Origin: Desulfolinea sp964487745 | GTDB taxonomy: Bacteria > Chloroflexota > Anaerolineae > Anaerolineales > Villigracilaceae | Assembly (NCBI GenBank): GCA_964487745.1 | Contig: CAZASG010000020.1 | Coordinates: forward strand, 1 to 64,000 | Direction of reading: 5' to 3' | DNA: 64,000 bases | In this document: piece after piece, positions 44,143 through 52,500 of the stretch | Position numbering within the stretch: the stretch's first letter is position 1 | Layout: each line of letters starts with the position of its first letter | The notes under the pieces: generated by a model | The model's database searches: none | What the model was told of the DNA's origin: nothing | Seen by the model: only the letters and a program-made list of their open reading frames with translations | Program-made: the position numbers and the translations under genes

Positions 44143-45686
44143 TAGTTCAGGCTAAATAACTCAACGTGATTTCGCCCCTTGAGTTTTGCGCGATAAAGAG
44201 CGACATCGGCAAAGTTGAATATTTCATCGACGGTCTCCCCGTGTGTTGGGAATGTTGCAATGCCTGCGCTGAATGTGATCTGTAGTGTTTTTTCAGCACG
44301 ATATAACAGGGTTAGGTCCATCATTCTTTCGCGCAATTCTTGAGCTCTGGAGAAAGCAGCTTTGCCGGTTGTTTTCGGCAGGATGACGGCAAATTCATCG
44401 CCTCCGTAGCGACAGACAGTATCTTCCTGGCGGGTGAAAATCCTAAGTTGGGAAGCAAGGGTTTTTAGAGCATGATCGCCCGTGATATGTCCGCCGCTAT
44501 CGTTGAATTCTTTTAGATTATCCATATCGAGCAGGACGATGCTAAGCGGGTATTCTCCACGTTTGGCGCGCGCAAACTCTTTTACTAACATTTCGTCCAT
44601 ATAACGACGATTATGGAGTCCGGTCAGCGAATCGCGTAAGGCTTGTTTCTTTAGGGTCTCTTGCAGGCTGTTGATCTTTTTTAATTGTTCTTTTAATTGG
44701 CGGTTGGTTGCCGTTTCTTTTTTGCGAGCTTCTTTTTGCTCAGTAATATCTTCTTTGACCGCAACAAAGTGAGTGAGTTCATTCTTCTCGTTGAAAACAG
44801 GGGAGATAGATGCTTTTTCCCAATATAGCTCGCCATTTTTCTTTTTGTTTTTGAAGACACCACGCCACTCTTTCCCGGCAAGGATGGTGTTCCACAAGCT
44901 TTTATAAAAAGCTTGTGAGTGAAAGCCCGATCGCTGAACGCTAGGTGTTGCGCCTATTATTTCCTCTTTTGAGAACCCCGAGAGTTCAAGAAATTTAGGG
45001 TTGACTTCTTGAATGATGCCCTCTTTGCTTACGATCATGATCGACGCAGGGTTTTGTTTAACGGCACGAGAAAAAAGCCGTAAACGCTCTTCAGCACGTT
45101 TGCGACGTTCGACTTCGCGGCGGGCGCGATTTAAAGACCGGCGAATGACTTTGATCGCGATGTGCATGAAATTTCCCGTTAGCCCAAAGAGGGCTATATA
45201 GGTCACCCATTGGCTAAAACCGACGCTCAAATCCGGCGTAGCTAATAAATGATTGTTTTCCGCAACGATCAATGCTGAGAAAATAATGGCAACCATCGCT
45301 GTTGCCCCAATGATCCCTCTTCCACCAAATTGGAAGCCAGCAAAAAAAACCACCAGAATATAGGCGGCGCTGATAGGGGTACGAATTGTTCCAAACAAAG
45401 CGATAATGACGGTTAGATGAATGGCACCATAAATGAGTAATCCAAGGCTTGTCCACTTGAGCCAGCCTCGATGAAGTGTGTAGCGGGCAACAAGGCAGAG
45501 TGCGAGAAAGAGAATATTGAGGCTAAAGATAATGGCCGGAGTATTTCCGCCGATATAATCCCCTATCAATATTAAAATCAGCAGAATGCTTAGAGTCCAT
45601 AACGCGGCATTGAGAGTGATGGCTTCCAAGGTTTTTTCTTGATCGCGTTTAAAGATTGGCGCTGCGAAAAAAGATCTGCTTTTCAT
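44142..45686 (-). CDS. Membrane PAS-GGDEF diguanylate cyclase
   Basis: 514 residues. Five to six N-terminal membrane segments (about 25-175), a short linker helix, a PAS/PAC domain (about 205-325; VSKEGIIQEVNPKFLELSGFSKEEI, LTHFVAVKEDITEQ), a coiled coil, and a GGDEF domain with intact YGGDEF. The RQED motif five residues before it is an intact inhibitory I-site. It overlaps cofD by one base. Whether this coupling ties c-di-GMP to F420 synthesis or is chance cannot be told from sequence. Confidence 0.87.
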   Translation of the reverse strand: MKSRSFFAAPIFKRDQEKTLEAITLNAALWTLSILLILILIGDYIGGNTPAIIFSLNILFLALCLVARYTLHRGWLKWTSLGLLIYGAIHLTVIIALFGTIRTPISAAYILVVFFAGFQFGGRGIIGATAMVAIIFSALIVAENNHLLATPDLSVGFSQWVTYIALFGLTGNFMHIAIKVIRRSLNRARREVERRKRAEERLRLFSRAVKQNPASIMIVSKEGIIQEVNPKFLELSGFSKEEIIGATPSVQRSGFHSQAFYKSLWNTILAGKEWRGVFKNKKKNGELYWEKASISPVFNEKNELTHFVAVKEDITEQKEARKKETATNRQLKEQLKKINSLQETLKKQALRDSLTGLHNRRYMDEMLVKEFARAKRGEYPLSIVLLDMDNLKEFNDSGGHITGDHALKTLASQLRIFTRQEDTVCRYGGDEFAVILPKTTGKAAFSRAQELRERMMDLTLLYRAEKTLQITFSAGIATFPTHGETVDEIFNFADVALYRAKLKGRNHVELFSLN

Positions 45687-45711
45687 AGAAAGCTAATTGT
45701 AGTTTAGTTTC

Positions 45712-46299
45712 TTAGCAAGAAACTAACAACTCCTTTACAGGTTTTCGTGTAGTTTGTTGTGGCTCCTCGTCTGTATAGCCAAGAAAAAAGATCGCTTGTG
45801 GCTGCCAACTCTTTGGTAGATTGAGGGCTGTGCGAACCTCTACCTGTGCATAGAGCGCCCAGCAGATCCAGTTTGCACCGAGTCCTTCGGCGTGAGCGGC
45901 GAGCATTAGTTGGAGTCCTGCCAGCGCCGTCGATTGGATGCCCATGAGATGCTCCTCCGCTTCCTCTTTGCGGATGATGGTTTCGTCACGGCAGAGCAGG
46001 ATGATGACAGGTGCTTCGGCGATGCGGCGTAGGGAAATCTCGACACGCTTCTCGATTTGAGCTTGCTCGGCGCCTTAGGCATCCATGTCTGTGCGCATTT
46101 TTTCCGTTAATGCCATCCCAAGCTTTTCTTTGGCACTCTCACTTTGGATGTGGGCAAAACGCCAGGGTTGCAGGTTGTGTGCGGAGGGGGAAAAAGTTGC
46201 GGTGGTTAGAATTCTTTCCACAACGGAAGCAGGCACAGAGTCGGGTTTGAAACGACGGATGGATCGTCGAGTTCTTAGAAAGTGGTGGTAATCATTCAT
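45712..46299 (-). pseudogene. FbiB-C/nitroreductase-like gene with one in-frame stop codon
   Basis: A continuous frame of 196 codons is broken once, by TAA at 46077-46075. Before it: RTRRSIRRFKPDSVP...FSPSAHNLQPWRFAHI...EKMRTDMDA; after it: GAEQAQIEKRVEISL...APVIILLC...GIQSTALAGLQLMLAAHAEGLGANWIC...FFLGYTDEEP. This is a complete FMN nitroreductase-fold protein. The wording near the stop resembles, as I recall it, the C-terminal domain of mycobacterial FbiB, which reduces dehydro-F420-0. Its place between cofD and cofE fits that role. Recent loss or a base-call error are both possible. The second part has an ATG (codon MGIQS) but no clear ribosome-binding site. Confidence 0.8.
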
Positions 46300-46347
46300 G
46301 ATGGGAATTATAATCTCGCCTTATCCAACATTCTAAAGGAGCTTCTT

Positions 46348-46851
46348 ATGGGTGAATCCCTGACAAAAATGCGCCGAAAAGATCGTGAGATCACTGATAA
46401 AGAGTGGATCATTGCCTTGCTGGGTCGCGCCGGTTTTGGTGTCTTGGCAACTTGCAAAGATGGACAACCTTTTACAGTGGCGAGAAATTTTGCCTACGAC
46501 CCCGAAAAACATGCCATTTATTTTCACGGAGCGCGGAAGGGGCGTACCTTTGAGAATGCCGAAGGGAGCACAAAAGCAAATTTGAATGTTAGTGAGATGG
46601 GTGAGTGGATATTAGCTGAACGCGCCATGAATTTTGGCGTGCAATATAAAGGGGTGGTTGTTTTTGGCACGCTTTCAGTTGTGGAAGACCCCGATGAAGC
46701 CAAGCGCGGTTTGCAATTATTGATGGATAAGCATTTTCCCGAGCTAAAGCCGGATGTTGATTACGAAGCCACTACGGATACAGATTTGAAAGTTACAGCG
46801 GTCTTGCGTTTGGATGTGGAGAGCTGGAGCGGCAAAGAGAAAAAAGGATAG
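46348..46851 (+). CDS. Pyridoxamine-5'-phosphate-oxidase-like split-barrel flavoprotein (NimA-like)
   Basis: 167 residues from the ATG at 46348, with AAAGGAG 6 bases upstream; a frame extending to 46282 lacks this signal and overlaps the nitroreductase gene. Split-barrel motifs: LLGRAGFGVLATCKDGQPFTVARNFAYDPEKHAIYFHGARKGRTF, a conserved NLNVSEMGEW..., and VVVFGTLSVVEDPDEAKRGLQLLM. Members bind FMN, F420 or heme; NimA-type proteins reduce nitroimidazoles. It shares a bidirectional terminator with the next gene on the opposite strand. Confidence 0.8.
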   Translation: MGESLTKMRRKDREITDKEWIIALLGRAGFGVLATCKDGQPFTVARNFAYDPEKHAIYFHGARKGRTFENAEGSTKANLNVSEMGEWILAERAMNFGVQYKGVVVFGTLSVVEDPDEAKRGLQLLMDKHFPELKPDVDYEATTDTDLKVTAVLRLDVESWSGKEKKG

Positions 46852-46858
46852 GCTAGAA

Positions 46859-46886
46859 AGAAGCCCCTGAGATCAGGGGCTTTTGT
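46859..46886. terminator. Bidirectional terminator between the two split-barrel genes
   Basis: AAGCCCCTGA/TCAGGGGCTT stem with a 2-nt loop, followed by TTTTGTTT on the plus strand and preceded by an A-rich run. Confidence 0.85.
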
Positions 46887-47276
46887 TTAGTGTCCGCTGA
46901 TCTTGTCAGGTGAGATTTTATAGAGTACGCGGATTTCTTCGCCGGGTATATCCCAGTCTTTGCCGCGATATTTTTGTGAAAGTGTGTTGATGTGTTCATC
47001 AGCGCCTTCGGTAGTACGTTCGGCGATCTTTCCGCGGATCTGGATATACCGATAAGGATCGCTCAGGTCTTGAATGCAGATTGCCACGTGCGGACGGGCT
47101 TGCATATTTTTATCCTTGATGCGCCCAGCAGCAGTGTTGATGAGAATATATTTTCCATCGGTGTTGAACCAAACGGGGGTGACCTGTGGTGTGCCATCTG
47201 CCATGATGGTGGCAAGATAGAGAAGGGCTTTGGTTTTGTCTTCAAAAAGGTCTTGATAAGGTTCAGGGATGTCCAT
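46887..47276 (-). CDS. PPOX-class F420-dependent oxidoreductase
   Basis: 129 residues. The pattern ALLYLATIMADGTPQVTPVWFNTDGKYILINTAAGRIKDKNMQARPHVAICIQD followed by YRYIQIRGKIAE and a C-terminal VLYKISPDKISGH is that of the small F420-binding split-barrel family (TIGR03618 type), which binds the cofactor through the first strands and reduces quinones, biliverdin or other acceptors. AAGGAGAG precedes the ATG. Its location inside an F420 biosynthesis locus supports F420 as cofactor. Confidence 0.85.
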   Translation of the reverse strand: MDIPEPYQDLFEDKTKALLYLATIMADGTPQVTPVWFNTDGKYILINTAAGRIKDKNMQARPHVAICIQDLSDPYRYIQIRGKIAERTTEGADEHINTLSQKYRGKDWDIPGEEIRVLYKISPDKISGH

Positions 47277-47329
47277 TATTGCTCTCCTTGAAATTCATAC
47301 TGATAAAAGAAGTTTTCTGATGCCATGCG

Positions 47330-48544
47330 TCAATAACTTTCGTCTTTTCTGGTGTTTTCCTTTTGTAATGCAAATAAAAAAGCGTCTACAACCTGCGGGT
47401 CAAATTGCTTTCCGGTATGGTCGATCAATTCCTTGATCGCAAAAGCTTCGCTTTTAGCCGCCTTGTATGGACGCTCATCCTTCATCGCAATATAAGCGTC
47501 GACAACGGCGATGATGCGCGCGGTGAGGGGGATTTCCTCGCCACGCAAGCCTTTGGGGTAGCCTGTGCCATCATATCTTTCCTGATGGGTGCGGGCTACT
47601 TCCGCAATATCGCTGAGTTCGTCGATCGTGGCAATGATGTCAGCGCCTATGTCGGGATGCCGCATCATGATCTCTCTCTCCTTTTTGCTAAGGGGGCCTG
47701 GCTTATTAAGGATGTGATCAGGTACACCGATCTTTCCAATATCATGCAGGATCGCAGCCAGCCGCACACGTTCAAGCGATGCTTCTTCATAGTTGAGTGT
47801 TCTGGCTGTCTTCATCGCAAGTGTTGAGATGCGATGACTGTGATCGAGCGTATATTGATCACGCGCTTCGATCACACGTGCCAAAAGCCCGACAATATTG
47901 CTATAGGTTAACTCCATATTTTCGAGCAATTCTGCTAGCTGTATTGTCTTGTTCTCCACCTCTTTGGAAAGTGTGATGCTCCAATTTCCCAATGTTTCTG
48001 CAGATTTTCCTGCGAAAAACATTGCAACTAGCATAAGAATGATGCCGAAAAGAATGTTTGCAAAAAGCAAGCGGGTCTGATCTTCTAAATTGTAATAAAC
48101 TTCCTGAAAGGCCGGATTATTGGGTGGGATAACCCCACTGATTTCCATGGCAGCAAGTGACGAAAAAAGAATAGAAACAATAGCTGTCATCCAATATGAT
48201 GCCGTGCGCTGCCAAAAGACGAAAGCTGCTCCCCAGATCAAAATGAGATAGACTCCAAAGCTCAGTGTTATAAACCCCCCTCCCAGATGTAGACCCACCG
48301 TTGTGATTAGCGCTGCTGTGATCATACTGGCCCAAGTTGCGAACTTAGGTTTATTTCGCAAGACCATGGCACGTTGCCAAATCAAAATAACAACATCAAT
48401 ACTTGTTGCCAGCATAGCCTGTATTGGCCCATCAGAGGGGTAAAGGAGCTGAATTATAAAAAAGAGAAGCAGCATTGAAAGACTGCGTACATGCGAACAC
48501 GATGATAGGCTAATGCTCGCTGGATTAACGAGTGGCTTGCCCAA
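47330..48544 (-). CDS. Membrane HD-GYP phosphodiesterase, N-terminus probably frameshifted
   Basis: 404 residues in the open frame. Five or six membrane segments (about 22-190), a coiled coil (SKEVENKTIQLAELLENME), then HD-GYP: LDHSHRISTLAMK, HDIGKIGVPDHIL, THQERYDGTGYPKGLRG, DAYIAMKDERPY. All catalytic residues are present. The frame opens only at a TTG (48544) with weak context. In another frame an ATG at 48591, overlapping the cofE stop as ATGA, opens MKMSAKENAKATLK and runs 45 codons to 48454. A single indel, for example in the T6 run near 48455, would join the two. The true N-terminus is therefore uncertain. Confidence 0.82.
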   Translation of the reverse strand: MGKPLVNPASISLSSCSHVRSLSMLLLFFIIQLLYPSDGPIQAMLATSIDVVILIWQRAMVLRNKPKFATWASMITAALITTVGLHLGGGFITLSFGVYLILIWGAAFVFWQRTASYWMTAIVSILFSSLAAMEISGVIPPNNPAFQEVYYNLEDQTRLLFANILFGIILMLVAMFFAGKSAETLGNWSITLSKEVENKTIQLAELLENMELTYSNIVGLLARVIEARDQYTLDHSHRISTLAMKTARTLNYEEASLERVRLAAILHDIGKIGVPDHILNKPGPLSKKEREIMMRHPDIGADIIATIDELSDIAEVARTHQERYDGTGYPKGLRGEEIPLTARIIAVVDAYIAMKDERPYKAAKSEAFAIKELIDHTGKQFDPQVVDAFLFALQKENTRKDESY

Positions 48545-48587
48545 CTTGCCTTGAGTGTCGCTTTTGCATTTTCTTTTGCAGACATCT

Positions 48588-49367
48588 TCATCTGAAGAGG
48601 TCTTTCTCTTTCAGGCGAAGTAGTTCGCTGAGGGTACTCTCTTCAAGTGGATAAGGAAAGCCTCGCACATGGACGATGGGCTTGCCCTCGTTTGCCTGTC
48701 CCATCATCAGGGATGCAGCTGCCGCCAATTCATCGGCTGCGCCGATCTGCGTGATCTGTAGCTCGCGCCCAAAGAGATCGTCTTCGCCGCGCATATCCAC
48801 CATGCCGGGAACGCCGGAGATGCCGATGGTGATGCCGACCGTCCCTTCGCGCCAGGCACGCCCATGCGAGTCGATGATGAGAATGCCGAGTTTTACGCCC
48901 GTTCTTTCTTCAAGGGCGTGGCGAAGTTTTTTGGCAGAGAGATCGGGGTTTTTCGGGAGGAGGAGGGCGTATTCGTCGTTGAGACTTTCGAAGTCTCCGA
49001 AGACTTCGGAAGTCTTTGTTTCTACATTCGACCGATCTATTCCCGCATTGGCGCAGATGAAGCCGAGTTTATGCTCAACCACGATCAGCCCAGGGCGGGT
49101 TCGGATGATCTCGTTGGACTCTTGCAGGATCAACTCCACGAGCCGGGCATCCTTTTCTGTATCGGTGGCAAGTTGAAGGGCGCGCGGACACGGCTCCACA
49201 TCCACCAGATTGACGAGACGCCCCTCCGCTTTGCTGACGATCTTCTGAGCGAGCACAAAAATATCGCCATCCTGTAGTGCAAAAGCGGAAGCATTCAGAA
49301 TGATTTCAGCAAGATCGTCGTCTTTTTTGATGAGAGGAATGTTGGGGAGAGGGGTGAGCGTGAGCAT
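48588..49367 (-). CDS. cofE: Coenzyme F420-0:L-glutamate ligase
   Basis: 259 residues. CofE motifs: DGDIFVLAQKIVSKAEGR, CANAGIDRSNVE, LLPKNPDLSAKKLRHALEERTG, ILIIDSHGRAWREGTVGITIGISG and AADELAAAASLMMGQANEG. It adds glutamate(s) to F420-0 with GTP in the cytoplasm. Between GIDRSNVE and LLPKNPD there are about a dozen extra residues (KTSEVFGDFESL) compared with the family's usual short loop. They are encoded by a pair of palindromes at 48982-49015. Unlike mycobacterial FbiB the protein has no C-terminal reductase domain. The stop codon overlaps an ATG of the next frame. Confidence 0.93.
   Translation of the reverse strand: MLTLTPLPNIPLIKKDDDLAEIILNASAFALQDGDIFVLAQKIVSKAEGRLVNLVDVEPCPRALQLATDTEKDARLVELILQESNEIIRTRPGLIVVEHKLGFICANAGIDRSNVETKTSEVFGDFESLNDEYALLLPKNPDLSAKKLRHALEERTGVKLGILIIDSHGRAWREGTVGITIGISGVPGMVDMRGEDDLFGRELQITQIGAADELAAAASLMMGQANEGKPIVHVRGFPYPLEESTLSELLRLKEKDLFR
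48982..49015. repeat. Two 15-bp palindromes inserted within the cofE reading frame
   Basis: AGACTT-TCG-AAGTCT (48982-48996) and AGACTT-CGG-AAGTCT (49001-49015) are separated by CCGA, a 19-bp step. They lie in frame and encode the extra loop of CofE. The arms are identical; the 3-nt loops differ. Confidence 0.85.
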
Positions 49368-49382
49368 AATGTGATTTTACCA

Positions 49383-49434
49383 GCCCCCCTTTATTCCCCC
49401 CGAGTGCTTCACATTTGGGGGGAATAAAGGGGGC
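49383..49434. repeat. 18-bp perfect inverted repeat upstream of the alpha-2-macroglobulin gene
   Basis: GCCCCCCTTTATTCCCCCC (49383-49401) and its complement GGGGGGAATAAAGGGGGC (49417-49434) enclose a 15-nt loop. It is a REP-like palindrome between the divergent cofE and A2M genes and could affect either promoter. Confidence 0.8.
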
Positions 49435-49567
49435 GGGAACTATTTCCCATTTGAAAACGTCTAGTCTCCAAGTTAGAATAAATATGCTTCTCGTAAATAA
49501 TGCTCCCGGCGGAGTCCCCGCCGCCGAGGACGGCAGCGGGAGCGCTCTGGGGCTAAAGGAGACCACC

Positions 49568-52500
49568 ATGAAAAGGTTGCTTATGGGAATTGCCATTATC
49601 ACATTGTTGATCGTCGGCTTGGCCGCGTGTTCAAAAGATGACGGGGGAACGACGCCCCTGCCCACGCCCGAAGAAGAGGGGAGCGAAGGCGTGCCGCTGG
49701 ATGCAGATGACCCCGAACCGCTGACCTTCACCCTCAGCGAGGGAGCGGAGACCCCGGACGAGGCCATCCCCTCTGCCTACGTACCCGGCGAACCGCTCCC
49801 GGAAGAGGAGCTTGCTGCCCTTTTAGAGCGTTTGCCCGCCCTCGTCGCGGACCCGGCTGATACGGTCGATTTTAATCTGCCGGACGAAGTCATCCCGCCG
49901 CCGCGACCGGGAGAGACTATCGAGAACGCTTTCCCGCCTGAAGAGAGCGCTGCTGCCATCGACGTGGAATACGGCGCTCTGGAAGTTTTGCGTTATTCAC
50001 CTGAAGGCGAGATCCCCATTGCTCCTTTTGTGAATATTACATTTAACCAACCGATGGTGCCGTTAACGACCATCGAAGATCTTTCGGAATTGGATGTGCC
50101 CGTGCAAGTCACCCCCGCCATCCCGGGGACGTGGCGCTGGCTCGGCACGAAGACGCTCAACTTCCAGGCCGACTCTGATCTCATTGATCGCCTGCCGATG
50201 GCGACCGAATATGAAGTCATCATCCCGGCGGGAACGGAATCTGCTGTGGGGGGTGTTTTGACGGAGGCGGTCAGCTTTAAGTTCAATACACCCGCGCCGG
50301 TCATGCAGCGTTATCATCCTTATGGTGACCCGCAGCCTTTGGAACCGGTTTTCTTTATTTCCTTCGACCAGCGTGTTGACCCAGCCAGTGTGCTGGAGCA
50401 TATCACCGTCACCGCCGATGGCAGAAACGTGGACGTGAAGCTTGCGAGCAAAGATGAAGTCGCGGATGATGAGCTTGTTAGTAATTTATCGGAATATGCT
50501 CAGGAAGGACGTTGGCTGGCGTTTGTCGCCTATGAACCCCTCCCTGCAGATGCGGAAATCCGCGTTACAGTAGAAGCTGGTACGCCTTCGGCAGAAGGTC
50601 CGCTAACGACGCCATCGGATCAAGCTTATAGTTTCTATACTTATGCGCCGCTGAAGATCACCGATCACCGTTGTGGCTGGTACGATGAGTGCCGCCCGCT
50701 GATGCCCTTTACGATCGAGTTCAACAACCCAATTGACCAGGATCTCTTTTATGAAGGGATGCTTGAAATTTCACCGGAGCTTCTTGGCGCAACGGTGAAT
50801 GTTTATGGGAATACGGTTCAGATTAGTGGGATGACCGAGGGACGCACCACCTATAAGGTCAAGGTCAGTGGTGAGATCCAGGATGTTTTCGGGCAAACCT
50901 TGGGGCGCGACGAGCAAGTCCGGTTCAAGGTCGGCTCGGCGGAGCCTTTCCTGGTTGGTCCTGACCAGCGCTTCATCACCCTCGATCCCAGCGATGGGAC
51001 TCCTTCCATCTCCTATTATGTGATGAATTACAAGAAGCTGGATGTGCAGATCTACGCCGTCCAGCCTGATGATTGGTTTGACTATTTGCAATATCTGGAT
51101 GAGTTCCAGTGGACGGATGAGCCGGTTGAGTTGCCCGGAAAATTGGTACTGGATGAGACCCGCAGCGTGGATGTCGAAACGGATGTTTTGACCGAGATCA
51201 ATCTTGATCTGAGCGAATATATGGATGGCGATCATGGTCATTTTATTGCCGTCGTGAAGCCGCATAAGAGCCTTTTTGAGAAGGAAAACTATTACGAGAC
51301 AAACCATGTTTGGGCGCAGATCACGCAAATAGGGCTGGATGTTTTCAGTGACCATAGCGAGATGATGGTCTGGACGACTGCGCTGGCTGATGGCGCACCG
51401 CTTGCGAATATGGATATTCGCAGCAATACGGGCGCTTTGCTTGGTTCTTCCGGTGAAGATGGTGTTGCGAAATTTGAAACGCCTTCTGGAGGGGTTGCCT
51501 ACCTGACCGCTCAGATTGGCGATGATGTGGCGATGCTGCCGCGTAACACCTATTATTGGGATGAGAGCGGCTGGCATAAACGCAGCCCTTCTGATGATCT
51601 GCGCTGGTTCGTTTATGACGACCGGGCCATGTACCGCCCGGGCGAAGAAGTCCATATCAAAGGCTGGATGCGTAAAGTTGGCGGCGGTCAATTGGGCGAT
51701 GTAGCGGCCTTTGGCGATGCTCTGATTGGCGTGAATTACACATTGATCGGCCCGCAGGGAAATGAGTTGGCTACGGGGCGCACAGATGTCAATTTGCTCG
51801 GTGGTTTTGATCTTGTGCTTGAGATACCCGAGAGCGTCAATTTGGGCTACGCCACCCTGCAACTCAACGCGGAAGGGAGTTTGAATGTCAATCATTACTC
51901 ATATTCCCACTCCTTCCAGATCCAGGAATTCCGCCGACCGGAATTTGAAGTTTCGGCGCGTAATGAAACCGAAGCCCCGTACTTTGTGGGCGAACACGCC
52001 ATTCTGGCTGTCGAAGCAAAATACTATGCCGGTGGCGCGCTGCCCAATGCCGAGACAAATTGGTGGGTGAATTCCAACGAGACCAACTACACCCCGCCGA
52101 ATTGGGATAAATTCACCTTCGGCTACTGGACGCCCTGGTGGTATTACTATGATGGCGGCTATGATGATACTTCGCATAGCGAGAGCTTCACGGGCGTAAC
52201 TGACTCAACGGGCACGCATTTCCTGCGTCTTGATTTTGGCAACGATAAGACCCGCCGTCCGACCAGTATCACCGCTGAAGCGACTGTAATGGACTTAAAT
52301 CGTCAGGCGTGGACGAGCGGCACGAGCCTGCTTGTGCATCCTGCCGATGTTTATGTCGGCTTGCGCTCAGAGCGTTATTTTGTTGAGCGCGGCGAGCCCT
52401 TGGATATTGAATTAATCGTCACCGATCTTGACGGAAATGCTGTCGAAGGTCGCCCCGTGACCGTTGAAGCCGCGCGCATTGTCTGGAAATCCACAGGCGG

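Noticed and set aside
45712..46299. Programmed readthrough or selenocysteine at the in-frame stop of the reductase-like gene
   Set aside because: The codon is TAA, not TGA, and no recoding hairpin is evident next to it. A plain nonsense mutation or a base error is simpler.
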